Shown: one piece after another, positions 37,073 to 45,776 of the stretch
Layout of the letters: each line of letters begins with the position of its first letter
Numbering within the stretch: position 1 is the stretch's first letter
Origin: a bacterium
GTDB taxonomy: Bacteria > Krumholzibacteriota > Krumholzibacteriia > LZORAL124-64-63
NCBI GenBank assembly: GCA_024231905.1
Contig: JAAEQC010000157.1
Span: 27,930 to 91,929, forward strand
Length of the DNA stretch: 64,000 nt
Direction of reading: 5' to 3'
Translations under genes and position numbers: made by a program
Notes under the pieces: model-generated
Seen by the model: the letters and a program-made list of their open reading frames with translations, nothing else
The model's database searches: none
Told to the model about the DNA's origin: nothing

Positions 37073-37361
37073 CGTCACCCTCCTGCTTTTTGCTGTGCTC
37101 GCGGTGAAGCCGCAGCACAGTCCTTCCGGCCACGACGACGCGGAGCAGCTCCTCGTCTGGCATGGCATCGGCCCCCTCGCTCTCAACCCCCAAAGCACGC
37201 AGGACACCACGGAGGAGATCGGCAGGGGAGGTGGAGGGGTCTTCACCCAGGATGCGGTCGACTGCAGATTTGTAGTTTTCGCGCGGAATCGTTTCCGGTT
37301 TCGCTGCCGCCGCCTGGGCCGTCGCAACGAAGTCGTCAAACGCAGAATTCGGTTCATTCAT
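37065..37361 (-). CDS. First gene of the early operon
   Basis: 98 residues, MNEPNSAFDDFVATAQAAAA, helical and acidic with ENYKSAVDRILGEDPSTSPADLLRGVLRALGVE. AAGGAGG lies six bases before the ATG, and the operator-bearing promoter at 37386-37414 starts just upstream. No domain known; first position implies early, strong expression. Confidence 0.75.
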   Translation of the reverse strand: MNEPNSAFDDFVATAQAAAAKPETIPRENYKSAVDRILGEDPSTSPADLLRGVLRALGVESEGADAMPDEELLRVVVAGRTVLRLHREHSKKQEGDDV

Positions 37362-37385
37362 ACTTGCCTCCTTACAGGTTTCAGG

Positions 37386-37414
37386 ATGCTAACCAGGAAC
37401 CTGGTATGAGTCAA
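37386..37414 (-). promoter_or_regulatory. Sigma-70-type promoter with embedded operator
   Basis: On the minus strand TTGACT (37409-37414), a 17-base spacer and TAGCAT (37386-37391). The spacer carries the perfect inverted repeat ACCAGG-TT-CCTGGT (37392-37405), so a dimer bound there would block RNA polymerase. AAGGAGG and the ATG of 37065-37361 follow 25-30 bases on. Confidence 0.75.
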
Positions 37415-37453
37415 GCATAAAACGGGGTTGGTGGTCGAATCTGATCTGGGATT

Positions 37454-37681
37454 CTAGTCTTGGTTGGGGTCGAGCATTTCGTCTTCGACGGCGCGCTGAA
37501 CCTTTACGGCCTCGCCCTCACCGCCCCCGAACGAGATGCTGAATTTGACGGGTTCGTCACGGAGCTTCTGGGCGTCGGCACCTCCGTCGAGCTCCTTTTT
37601 GATGAACTCGTAGACGGGCGGAAACGCCTTCATGAGAATGTCGATCACGATGCCTGCGACTGCAGCGGCTGCCATCGGCAT
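37454..37681 (-). CDS. Small membrane-associated protein
   Basis: 75 residues, MPMAAAAVAGIVIDILMKAF, then PPVYEFIKKELDGGADAQKLRDEPVKFSISFGGGEGEAVKVQ. One short hydrophobic N-terminal helix and a polar strand-rich tail. GGAGGTGA lies seven bases upstream. Shares a transcript with the lipoprotein-like gene at 37685-38239. Function unknown; a holin-type role is possible but not supported by a second span. Confidence 0.6.
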   Translation of the reverse strand: MPMAAAAVAGIVIDILMKAFPPVYEFIKKELDGGADAQKLRDEPVKFSISFGGGEGEAVKVQRAVEDEMLDPNQD

Positions 37682-37684
37682 GGG

Positions 37685-38239
37685 TCACCTCCCGCAGGCG
37701 AACGCATCCACGGATGCGGCCACCAGTTTGTAGGTTGGGTCATCGGTGGTTTTGAAGGCGCCGATTTTGACGCCGAGATCCACCACGGTCCAGGCCGCGC
37801 AGATCCCTGGCTTGATCAACACCTTCCAGTCGCCGTGGCAGTCCTTCGGCGGCGCCTCCCCGGAACATGCTTTCTCGTGGGTCTTCACGTAATCGAAGGC
37901 CGCGTCGAGAGCGAGCTTGGTTGTCCTCTGTCCGGCCTGCAAAATACCGAGGCCGCCCTTGCCGGTTTTCTTTCCGGCCTTCTCGCCTGTCCATGCGCGT
38001 GAGAGTCGAACCGCTGGCAGGACGCACTTGTCGTACTCGGCTGTTTTGATGGCGTGGGCGGCCTTGCACTCGGCGCGCTTCACCTCGAGAAACTTCTTGA
38101 CAGAGGAGTCGAACTTCTCACCGAGGGTCTTGGTGAGGCTCACAAAATTGTACCCGGTGGCGAGCCTTTTCCACGGGGTTACACTGCAGGACATGCAGAG
38201 GGCGGCGGCCAAAACGACCGCCAATCGAAGTTTAAGCAT
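37685..38239 (-). CDS. Lipoprotein-like protein, minus-strand partner
   Basis: 184 residues. The signal MLKLRLAVVLAAALCMSC has a lipobox-like ALCMSC with the lipidation Cys at 18. The mature part has four to five cysteines and Lys-rich helices (FDSSVKKFLEVKRAECKAAH, DAAFDYVKTHEKACSG). AAAGGAG precedes the ATG. It faces a plus-strand lipoprotein across 130 bases. Probably an outer-membrane-facing periplasmic protein, perhaps for superinfection exclusion or lysogenic conversion. Confidence 0.65.
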   Translation of the reverse strand: MLKLRLAVVLAAALCMSCSVTPWKRLATGYNFVSLTKTLGEKFDSSVKKFLEVKRAECKAAHAIKTAEYDKCVLPAVRLSRAWTGEKAGKKTGKGGLGILQAGQRTTKLALDAAFDYVKTHEKACSGEAPPKDCHGDWKVLIKPGICAAWTVVDLGVKIGAFKTTDDPTYKLVAASVDAFACGR

Positions 38240-38369
38240 CGGTGTTTCTCCTTTGGTTGCTTTCTAAGAACCGAGGGCCCAAGCGTAGCACGGGCGCGGG
38301 GATTTGAACAGGGCGACTTGACTTCCCCCAACAGAGGAGCAATCGTGAATCATCACCAAGGAGATCAAC
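38240..38369. promoter_or_regulatory. Divergent promoter region between two lipoprotein genes
   Basis: 130 bases with no gene. On the plus strand TTGACT occurs 17 bases before a weak AATCGT, then AGGAG and the ATG at 38370. On the minus strand TGCTACGCT resembles an extended -10. Both directions are probable from the gene layout; exact elements uncertain. Confidence 0.45.
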
Positions 38370-38798
38370 ATGCTGAAACGAATGATTCTCGCTGCTCTAC
38401 TTCTGGCCCTCGGCGGGTGCCCGGGTCAGGCGCCAGAGATGGAGGGCCGCATCCTGCTGCCCGCCGACTATGACGCCCTCGCCCAATACGACATCGACCG
38501 GACGGACATTCACACCGGGGCGGTGGTGCTGCCAGACCGCGTGGCCCATCTCGTCCCGGATGGAGACCGCTGGAGGGTGTCCTACGAGTGGCCACCCGCG
38601 GCGGGTGGGTGTGTCTTCGATGGCAACACATCCGCGACGGACCGAACCTGGGAGCGTATCCGCCTGGGCGGAGAGCTCGACTACGACAGGGAGGCGATGG
38701 CTTGGACGGACGGAGAGAAGTGGTACCGGTTGGATGGGGACATCTTCGGCAACGCCGGGTACTGCCGGCTCTACCTCGTCGAGATCTCGCCCTACTAA
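38370..38798 (+). CDS. Lone plus-strand lipoprotein
   Basis: 142 residues. MLKRMILAALLLALGGCPGQ is a signal peptide with lipobox LGGC (Cys17) for signal peptidase II. The mature part, DYDALAQYDIDRTDIHTGAVVLPDRVAHLVPDGDRWRVSYEWPP, and WYRLDGDIFGNAGYCRLYLVEIS, is strand-rich and unlike known spanins. AAGGAG lies six bases before the ATG. The only gene on this strand, overlapping the end of the fibre gene by four bases. Typical of phage-encoded surface lipoproteins that block reinfection; unproven. Confidence 0.8.
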   Translation: MLKRMILAALLLALGGCPGQAPEMEGRILLPADYDALAQYDIDRTDIHTGAVVLPDRVAHLVPDGDRWRVSYEWPPAAGGCVFDGNTSATDRTWERIRLGGELDYDREAMAWTDGEKWYRLDGDIFGNAGYCRLYLVEISPY

Positions 38799-40075
38799 GA
38801 CGCAGCCACACCAAGGTCCGACAGGGTGTATGTCATCGATGCGGCGACGACGTTCATGGGGCTCGCCGCGGTCGGCCCAATGATCTCCATGTAATACTCG
38901 TAGGTTTCAAGGTCAATCACCTCGGGCGACGTCGGGTTGATGGCCTGGTCGTCGTCCCACGCGTTCGCCGTGGTCTTGGTCGCAGCCGCCCCGATGGCGG
39001 TGGCAACCCCTTGGTAGTCCTTCTTCCAGAGGCGCGCGCTCGAGGTGTTGGTGGTGTCCTCGTACCAGGTGATGTAGCAGTTGGTGAGGGTTGCTCCATT
39101 TGGCAGGCCGACGAGCGGGAGATGGGCGACAACATTGCCACCTGCGCCATTGAAGATGTAACCCTTGACGAGCCTGGTGCCATAGGTCCCGGAGTTACCC
39201 CAGCTCCAGTCGGTCGCGTGCCTTACCAGACTGAACGGAATCTTTTTCTTGGTGACTGTCTTCGCCGCGCTCATAGCGTATGCGCCAGCGATCCCAGTTT
39301 TGTACGACACAAAAGTGGTGCCGCGCATGTCGGCGGCTGGTTTTGTGGCCGTGCCGACGTCGGTGCCGGCGGCGAAGGTGAGGTCCGCATCCAGGTCACC
39401 GGACCCGTCGCGCGAAAGCAGCTCGGTGTCCGCTGAGTCGAGCGCGGTTTGGACGTTGAGCACCGCGCTATCGAGCTTGGTCCAAGCCCCCGCCGAAACC
39501 GAGATCCCCGTTGCGGCAGCGAGGACAAAGTCATCCCTGCGGGCGGTGGATATGTTCGCGTTCAGAATGGACACCTGCCCCGTAATCAGCTCGATATCAC
39601 AGATGAGAATCGCATCCGCTGGTTTGGCTGGCTTTGTATGCGTCGGCGTCGCGGCGGCGGTGCCAGAGACCACCCGCCACTCGTAGGACTCCTTCCAAGT
39701 GAGATACTCGGTGTTCCCGTCGATCACCTTTGAGTCCTGAAGGGTGTAGGTGAAGCGGCCGTGAATAGAGATCCACCGGCCTTCACCTGGCACCGTCGGC
39801 ACGGTCGCGTTCGCCAGGTAGTCGACGCTGCAGTCGATGACATCCGCCGTCGAGCGGTAGATGCGCTCACCGTCCTGGTCGTAGCCGATGAAGGCCCCGG
39901 TCATGTCCACTGACATACTCGGGACGCCTTGCTCGGATACCACGCCCCCGGAGATGATTCCGAAGATCCCGATGTCGGACATCAGGTTACCGATGGCGTT
40001 GTAGGTGTTCGTGACCGCGGCGTTCAGGTCCGCGGGCTCAACCAGCTGCTTGTCGAAATACTTACGTCTGTCCAT
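38795..40075 (-). CDS. Tail fibre-like protein
   Basis: 426 residues, MDRRKYFDKQLVEPADLNAAVTNTYNAIGNLMSD: this N-terminus is typical of fibre proteins docking on gpI or wedge proteins. Strand-rich middle (DSKVIDGNTEYLTWKESYEWRVVSGTAAATPTHTKPAKPADAILICDIELITGQV) and a C-terminal jelly-roll-like region (YIFNGAGGNVVAHLPLVGLPNGATLTNCYITWYEDTTNTSSARLWKKDY). Last gene of the structural operon. Its C-terminus likely contacts the receptor. Confidence 0.75.
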   Translation of the reverse strand: MDRRKYFDKQLVEPADLNAAVTNTYNAIGNLMSDIGIFGIISGGVVSEQGVPSMSVDMTGAFIGYDQDGERIYRSTADVIDCSVDYLANATVPTVPGEGRWISIHGRFTYTLQDSKVIDGNTEYLTWKESYEWRVVSGTAAATPTHTKPAKPADAILICDIELITGQVSILNANISTARRDDFVLAAATGISVSAGAWTKLDSAVLNVQTALDSADTELLSRDGSGDLDADLTFAAGTDVGTATKPAADMRGTTFVSYKTGIAGAYAMSAAKTVTKKKIPFSLVRHATDWSWGNSGTYGTRLVKGYIFNGAGGNVVAHLPLVGLPNGATLTNCYITWYEDTTNTSSARLWKKDYQGVATAIGAAATKTTANAWDDDQAINPTSPEVIDLETYEYYMEIIGPTAASPMNVVAASMTYTLSDLGVAAS

Positions 40076-40084
40076 CGCCAGCTC

Positions 40085-41869
40085 CTAATGCAGAATTGTC
40101 TCCAGGCCAAGGCGACTGTAGCCAAGCTCCCAGTGGTCGAACGTGACCGCGTCAGTCGGATCCTGAATCAGGTAGTGCTCGTGCGCCACCTTGGCGGCCT
40201 CAGCGATCAGGCCAATCCACCTCCGCTGCTCAGCCGTGAGATCCGTCAGAGACTGTATCACAAACGTGTAGAGCGCGGGGTCGCCGTCGCCCGGGCCCAG
40301 ATAGGTCCCCTGGCCGAGAGTGTCCTCTCCGAGCACCCACCGATACTCGAAGGAGTTGTAGGCAAGAATGGTGACCGTGATCCCCAGGAAGAACCGAACG
40401 AGGTTAATTATCGCCGGCTCGGTTCCGTGCTGCCGATAGCTCGGCACGAGCACGTCGAGCAGCTTGCGCTTCTGGCTCTCGGTCAGGTCGAACGAGTGGG
40501 GGTTCCCGAGGTCCTGCAGGCGGGCTTCGACGAAGATTTCCGGCGCCCGGTCCACATCCCAGATCTGCTCGATCCTGTCGGCGTCCCAGAGCAGCAACCA
40601 CACCACATCCTGCCAGCAGTCGACCAGGCGCTCCAGGTCGCCCGTGACATCGTCGTCTCGGTTCTGCTGGGCCAGCATGTCCCAGATCCTGAAGCGGCGG
40701 CTGTCGGGCCACTCAGGCGGCGTCCAAGAGGCAAACCCGGCGGTGCGATAGTCTGCGTCGAGCGCGTTGGCGTTGCTCGAGTCATCCGCTATCGCGCCGC
40801 AGGTGAGCAGGTAGTTCCGCCAGAAGGTCAACTCGATGTCCGTAGTCAGGTCGAAGACAGTCGAGCTGATCTCCGTGACCGCTGTCACTGTCGCCGAGAC
40901 CGCGGCTTGTCGGTCGTTGGCCGCGACATACGAGAGGTTGTAGTTTGCTGGGTTGAGTGCATCGGCGGCGCCCATGGCAGAGGCCGCGAGCATCCCCTCG
41001 TCGAATGTGGCGCGGATCGTCGTCGCATACGTGGCCAAGGCCGAGAGGACTCTTGGGGCTACGATGTCCTCGATGGTGAATGAGTACGATTCATCGATGG
41101 TATACGCACCGCCGACCGTCTCTGAAACCACTCGGACTGTAACGACCTCTTCGCTGTCAAACGCAGTCGTCGGGTCGATGGTTATTCTGAAATCGTGAAG
41201 AACCTCTACCGTGATGTCATCGAACTCGCAGTATCCCGCTCCCGCGGTATTGGCGACGAGGTTTAAGCTCGTTCCAGTCGGAACATATGTGACATCGAAA
41301 GCCTGCCACGAGGTGGAGCTGCTGCCGGTCCAAACAGCAACCCCTTTGTTATGAACTTCTGGAGGGGCGCTTCCGTCGCTTCGGGCCCATCCTCGAACAC
41401 GAACAGCAAGACCAACAGTGAGGATGGATTGCGTGGCGCCTGGATCTGGGGTTGCGCCAAACGCCACACGAAGACATCGAGCGCCGCCATGCGGTGTAGT
41501 CGTTTGCTTCGAGAGGACCGCGCCGTTGTCTGGCGACCAGCTTCCCGTTCCCGCGGCTTCCATATCGCCATCAACGACAAGGTCACCTGGAGGCAAAACG
41601 AGCGCTGCAGCAGAAGAAGCCGGGCCATTAAAACCAGGAGTGAAAAGCCCCAGCCCGCCAACGTATGCGAGCAGGCCGTTGATCCAAACAGCTGTTTGGG
41701 TGTTGTCGACCGCCGCCGCCGCGGTCGACAACACGTCCAGCGTGATGGTCGGCGTTGAGGAGACGTCGACATCGCTGTCCTCTGGGTACTGGTTTGCAAG
41801 GAAGAGGCCGACAGATGTCTCTTCTGTGAAGTCGTCAAACCATAGCGCCGGCAGGTTGATTTGCGTCAT
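40085..41869 (-). CDS. gpI-like baseplate wedge/fibre connector with inserted CBM-like module
   Basis: 594 residues. N-terminal docking part (TQINLPALWFDDFTEETSV), a CBM4/9-like module at about 97-222 (DGDMEAAGTGSWSP ... TSWQAFDVTYVPTG ... YCEFDDITVEV), an Ig-like middle (PRVLSALATYATTIRATFDEGMLAASAM) and a C-terminal tail-protein-I domain from about 390 (EQIWDVDRAPEIFVEARLQDLGN ... QKRKLLDVLVPSYRQHGTEPAIINLVRFFLG). In P2-like phages gpI joins the wedge and holds the fibre. The inserted module is also found in proteins at 59-63 kb. Confidence 0.85.
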   Translation of the reverse strand: MTQINLPALWFDDFTEETSVGLFLANQYPEDSDVDVSSTPTITLDVLSTAAAAVDNTQTAVWINGLLAYVGGLGLFTPGFNGPASSAAALVLPPGDLVVDGDMEAAGTGSWSPDNGAVLSKQTTTPHGGARCLRVAFGATPDPGATQSILTVGLAVRVRGWARSDGSAPPEVHNKGVAVWTGSSSTSWQAFDVTYVPTGTSLNLVANTAGAGYCEFDDITVEVLHDFRITIDPTTAFDSEEVVTVRVVSETVGGAYTIDESYSFTIEDIVAPRVLSALATYATTIRATFDEGMLAASAMGAADALNPANYNLSYVAANDRQAAVSATVTAVTEISSTVFDLTTDIELTFWRNYLLTCGAIADDSSNANALDADYRTAGFASWTPPEWPDSRRFRIWDMLAQQNRDDDVTGDLERLVDCWQDVVWLLLWDADRIEQIWDVDRAPEIFVEARLQDLGNPHSFDLTESQKRKLLDVLVPSYRQHGTEPAIINLVRFFLGITVTILAYNSFEYRWVLGEDTLGQGTYLGPGDGDPALYTFVIQSLTDLTAEQRRWIGLIAEAAKVAHEHYLIQDPTDAVTFDHWELGYSRLGLETILH

Positions 41870-42261
41870 GGAGCCACCGCCTCGAGAGTAAGCGCCACCG
41901 TTTGTGATCCAGTCAGGTGAAACACATTCACAGAGCGCTTGGCGTAGTCTCGGATCGCACTGGCCGCAATTTGCTCTGACCAGTACTCGACCCCGCCAAC
42001 CGTCAGCGAGGCCTTGAAGTCGATGGTTGCCGCGTCAGATGTATTCCGCATCTTCATCGCCCACGACAGGATGTTTGTCGAGGTGAGATCGATTGACAGC
42101 TCGAGACCATCCTTGTCTCCGATCTCGATATCATCTTCTTTGGATTCGTCTTCGCTCCCAACAAGGAAAACCCAAAGCCCGTCTGGAGCGGTCCACCCGG
42201 TTGGCTGGACCCTCCCCGCTCGCTGCGAGAAGATCAGCGGGCCTCTGTCTCCTGCGGCCAC
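41866..42261 (-). CDS. Small strand-rich virion protein
   Basis: 131 residues from a GTG start. The sequence is all-beta (WVFLVGSEDESKEDDIEIGDKDGLELSIDLTSTNILSWAMKMRNTSDAATIDFKASLTV) and resembles short baseplate or fibre-joining proteins. Start is one base inside the upstream stop (TAGTG). Probably part of the tail tip or fibre base. Confidence 0.65.
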   Translation of the reverse strand: MAAGDRGPLIFSQRAGRVQPTGWTAPDGLWVFLVGSEDESKEDDIEIGDKDGLELSIDLTSTNILSWAMKMRNTSDAATIDFKASLTVGGVEYWSEQIAASAIRDYAKRSVNVFHLTGSQTVALTLEAVAP

Positions 42262-42944
42262 TAGAGCTGCCTCGCCAGCTCGAAGTAGTCATGGAACGCA
42301 TATCGGCCGGTCGACTTGGTGTAGTACCCCAGGCCAGCATATCCACCGAGATACGGTTGCGAACCCGTGTTAATCCCAAGGTTGTCATCGGTGAATGACT
42401 CCATTCCCGGAACCAAGACAAACGTCGGAGATGCGACCGTGTAGCTACCGAGATCATTCTCCCAGACGCTAATCAGCACGTCGTCGGTTGGCTGGCGAAT
42501 AACATCTACCTGGATGTGAACCCAGCTGTTGACTGCGTAGGTGGCCGAGGACTGCATGATGGCGCTAGCCAGCGGAAGGCCACTCGATGGCGGGCCCTTC
42601 ACCACGACCAACCGAGCCGGCGACTCGTCGTGGGCCAATCCGATCAGGTACCCGGAGTCGCCGACGCTATTTCCCTCGAGAGAGAGAAAAAGAAACGGAG
42701 TGGCATCGACCCCTAGAACACGCTGCATCGCGCACGAGATCCGCCCCCCTTTCGCCATCGGGGCAAAGTCACCTGGATTGGTAAGGTAGTAAAGCCCACT
42801 CGCTCCAACGTCCGGTTGCAATGAGTGCCACCCATACAACCACGATCCGCCACCACTAGGGGGAGAGAATCCATTGCTGACGTTGCGATCAACCAGCGAA
42901 GTGGAAAGCGACCCTGTGAGCGCGCCAAAGTCTGATTCAGCCAT
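42261..42944 (-). CDS. Virion protein with lectin-like jelly roll
   Basis: 227 residues. Strand-rich with GGRISCAMQRVLGVDATPFLFLSLEGNSVGDSGYLIGLAHDES ... SWVHIQVDVIRQPTDDVLISVWENDLG ... AGLGYYTKSTGRYAFHDYFELARQL, a LamG/concanavalin-type layout in which the second half holds the W.HIQ..V strand. Likely binds a surface glycan. AGGAG precedes the ATG (42944), preferred over the longer track start. Confidence 0.65.
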   Translation of the reverse strand: MAESDFGALTGSLSTSLVDRNVSNGFSPPSGGGSWLYGWHSLQPDVGASGLYYLTNPGDFAPMAKGGRISCAMQRVLGVDATPFLFLSLEGNSVGDSGYLIGLAHDESPARLVVVKGPPSSGLPLASAIMQSSATYAVNSWVHIQVDVIRQPTDDVLISVWENDLGSYTVASPTFVLVPGMESFTDDNLGINTGSQPYLGGYAGLGYYTKSTGRYAFHDYFELARQL

Positions 42945-42952
42945 GTCGGCTC

Positions 42953-44224
42953 CTATAGCGTTTCTATCGGCCGCCACTTCAGCTTTGCAGCTGGAGTGCC
43001 GGACGTGTAAACAAGCGTCCGAATACGGACCGCAGAATAACCCTCGTCGACATCAATGTCCCCGGGCGCCGTAGCAGTATCCCAGTCCAACCACGTAGTG
43101 CTTCCCGGGCGCCTGACCTGAAGCACCAGAGTTGCAACGAACGTCCCGCTTATCGTAACTCGCACTCCGCTGCCTGGGTTGATATCGAGAGGAGTCCCGT
43201 ACCCGGGGCCCGCGAGAGCCTGGAGTGTTATCTCGGTCTCGAAGCTCTCGTATGTGTTTGCAGCGCCGCCTGTAAAAAAACCCGCGGCGGCGAGATCGGT
43301 TCCGATCCCAGCGAACGCAGTAGTGGACGTTTCATTGCTCTGCCAGTTTGTCTCAAAGCTTTCAGTCGACCCAGCTGGAGCAATCTGAGCTGGTGCGGGC
43401 GCCGCGTAGATGTTCGCGAACGTCACATCATAGGCCGTGAAAAAACCAGGCCCGGCGTTGTCCGCCCATGTAAAATGAAGGTTCATTCCAATCATGAGAT
43501 AGTTCGCGAACTCACCGCAGTCACTGTACGTTGACGGGGTTGTGAACGTTGGTGAACTGAGCGCACCAGCAAAATCAGGGCGGTGCCAAGCCAGTGCGCC
43601 ATCCGTAATATGTGCCCAGCAGTCGACATGCATTTCTCCTACCAGCAGTATCGACGAGGCGAGATCGGTGGCGTCTGGCGATGAAACGATATTTGTCGAG
43701 TCTGCAGCAGAATGAACAGCCGCGTCGGCCCGATGGGCGTTGAAGGTGGCTTTGATTTCGTTCAGCCTCGAGTGGACGTCGCCTGGGGTTGACCCAATGA
43801 ACGATTCCGTGATGAGTCTGCTTGTATCTGCCACCGGGTGTCTGGCCGGCCACTCCGTCTCAAACGAATCGAAGGCGGCGCTGGTCGATCCGAATGTCGC
43901 TGCCGAAATGTCGCCCAATGTAAACGCGGAGATTGCGTCCTCGTTGTCTGGCCACAGCTGCTCAAAGCTGTCGTAAACCGTCTGCTGCAGCCCGGACCCG
44001 AAGCTGGCAGCGGTCAGGTGGGTGGCCGGAACAAATGCCGTGATGGCATCCTCGTTGCCATCCCAGAGCGCCTCAAATGTTTCTGCCCACTCATATGGTG
44101 GACCAAACGTCGCAGTGTCCAGACCTACTGCTGCCGAGCTATCGGTCCAGTCCGCCGGGACAGACTCGATGTCAACGCCGCTCTGCTGCAGCGCCGTCTC
44201 GAAGCTGGGATTAGAAATCGCCAT
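42953..44224 (-). CDS. Repeat-containing virion protein (FE..W..NEDA..AF)
   Basis: 423 residues. At least five repeats of the form SFExxW..NEDAI.AF.........A.FG....YDSFE are seen: near residues 8, 50, 87, 121, and a later pair (TESFETNWQSNETSTTAF ... AAAGFFTGGAANTYESFETE). Between them lies a collagen-free linker region with strand-rich segments, and the C-terminus (VRVTISGTFVATLVLQVRRPGSTTWLDWDTATAPGDIDVDEGYSAVRI) is an Ig-like fold. Follows gpJ directly; probably a baseplate-attached fibre or tip component. Confidence 0.7.
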   Translation of the reverse strand: MAISNPSFETALQQSGVDIESVPADWTDSSAAVGLDTATFGPPYEWAETFEALWDGNEDAITAFVPATHLTAASFGSGLQQTVYDSFEQLWPDNEDAISAFTLGDISAATFGSTSAAFDSFETEWPARHPVADTSRLITESFIGSTPGDVHSRLNEIKATFNAHRADAAVHSAADSTNIVSSPDATDLASSILLVGEMHVDCWAHITDGALAWHRPDFAGALSSPTFTTPSTYSDCGEFANYLMIGMNLHFTWADNAGPGFFTAYDVTFANIYAAPAPAQIAPAGSTESFETNWQSNETSTTAFAGIGTDLAAAGFFTGGAANTYESFETEITLQALAGPGYGTPLDINPGSGVRVTISGTFVATLVLQVRRPGSTTWLDWDTATAPGDIDVDEGYSAVRIRTLVYTSGTPAAKLKWRPIETL

Positions 44225-44225
44225 T

Positions 44226-45776
44226 CTACACCAGCGCCAGCCCGGTCCGGTCGTTGAGCAGGGTGACGGTACCGAGCACCGGGATTGAGTTGTACGGAAT
44301 GGTCGTGTTCCCGATTGGCACGAAGGTCGTTTTATCGACTTCGTCGACACCCGTGGTGTTGTCGACGATATTGACCAGCTTCGACCACGCGATGATGTTG
44401 CGGACGCCGCCCAGCTCGTCTTTCATTTCCCAGCCGAACTTGAAGTCGGCGTTGGCGACGACGAGAGATGAGTCGTCCGGGTCGACGAGTTCAACAGCGA
44501 AGAAGTCTGCCAGGTTTGACCGTATCGCCGCATCGACGGTCGCCGGTGCTGCGCCCTGGGCCAGGCGAACTTTGGCGGTGATATTGATCGTGGTGAGCAC
44601 CGGGTCGACCACCGAGTACTCGAAGGTGATGGTTGGCTTGTATGTCCCCTCGATCAGCGCCCGGACCTCATCCTTCTGTGCCGTGGTTGCTGTGGTCGGG
44701 GCATACCCACCGGAAGCAAGGGCCGCGCCGCGCGCCACCAGATAGAGAAAGCCGTTGTTCTCTGGAATCCCTGCGAGCTGGTCGGAGGTGAGAATCAGCG
44801 CCTTGGAAACTCCGGAAACCCGCTGGGCGTTGATCCCGTAGTCTGGCTGGGCGACGGACCGCGAGTTGACTGTCATTTGTCCCGGCAACTCCCGCTGGGC
44901 GTTGGCCAGGGTCTCGCGGGCGGTTCCCGGGCTGGCTACAAGAGGGTTCGTTACAGCGAAGGTGACAGGGGCTCCGAGCGCATCCGTCAGAGAGAACTCC
45001 GGAACGATGAGGGTGCCAGGGTCGACGGAGATGGCTCCACCGCCGGACTTCGAGTTGACCGTCGTGACCCCGCTCGGGATCCGTCCGTTGGTGCCATCGC
45101 CGAAGACTACCAGGGCGCGGTCGTTGTCAGAGAGCAGGACCATATAGTGCGGATCGGTGTTGGTCGAGCTGAGGAAGTTGTCGACCTTGGCCCACGGGTC
45201 CGGCGCCCCGACCGGGGTGATGTCATCCCCGACAGAAACCACCTCGAGAAACGGGGTCTGGTCGAGCAGGAGGCGCTGGTCTGCAAGGTCGGTCGAGGTG
45301 AATGATTTTGTGTGGGACTGTGAGTTCTCCGTCGCCACGCTGAACGCAGAGTTCCCTGCCGGGATCGTGGCGTCCGCCAGGATCTGGAAGCGCGCAGGAT
45401 TCGTCGCGGAGGCCGACCGAATTATCATCCCAGCGGTGAGCGGGATGTCGTCGTATGTTCCGGTGAGCGAAAACTGGATGTCGACCGTCGATGCGGTCTG
45501 GCCCGAGAAGGTGTACCCGAGCGGGCGAGCATGCTTGACGCCGTTGATCCGGCGGGTGCAGACGCTGAAAAACGCCTCGGCAAACTGGGCCGACCGGTAT
45601 TTATCCACGACGTCGCCGACAAAGGCTCCGCTCTCCAAGAGGATGTTCCCGAAGTTGGCGACCGCGGTGTCGCTCCAATCCGGGTGGACGCTCGCAATCG
45701 TGCGCGTGAGCCTCTCCCGAAGCGAGTCGAAATCCCGCGACTGGACGTCAAGATCTGCTGGTAGAATCCTAGCCAA
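44226..45776 (-). CDS. Baseplate wedge gpJ-like protein (TTG start)
   Basis: 516 residues. RDFDSLRERLTRTIASVHPDWSDTAVANFGNILLESGAFVGDVVDKYRSAQFAEAFFSVCTRRINGVKHARPLGY, then TAREtLANAQRELPGQMTVNSRSVAQPDYGINAQRVSGVSKAL and TKVRLAQGA...VDAAIRSNLADFFA correspond to gpJ/baseplate J. A TTG at 45776 has GGAGG six bases upstream and overlaps the gp25 gene by eight bases; the track ATG further up has no such site. Central to wedge assembly around the hub. Confidence 0.85.
   Translation of the reverse strand: MARILPADLDVQSRDFDSLRERLTRTIASVHPDWSDTAVANFGNILLESGAFVGDVVDKYRSAQFAEAFFSVCTRRINGVKHARPLGYTFSGQTASTVDIQFSLTGTYDDIPLTAGMIIRSASATNPARFQILADATIPAGNSAFSVATENSQSHTKSFTSTDLADQRLLLDQTPFLEVVSVGDDITPVGAPDPWAKVDNFLSSTNTDPHYMVLLSDNDRALVVFGDGTNGRIPSGVTTVNSKSGGGAISVDPGTLIVPEFSLTDALGAPVTFAVTNPLVASPGTARETLANAQRELPGQMTVNSRSVAQPDYGINAQRVSGVSKALILTSDQLAGIPENNGFLYLVARGAALASGGYAPTTATTAQKDEVRALIEGTYKPTITFEYSVVDPVLTTINITAKVRLAQGAAPATVDAAIRSNLADFFAVELVDPDDSSLVVANADFKFGWEMKDELGGVRNIIAWSKLVNIVDNTTGVDEVDKTTFVPIGNTTIPYNSIPVLGTVTLLNDRTGLALV

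Noticed and set aside
37454-37681. Holin call for the 75-aa protein
   Set aside because: Only one short hydrophobic segment and not next to the lysins; the protein at 23496-23765 is a better holin candidate.
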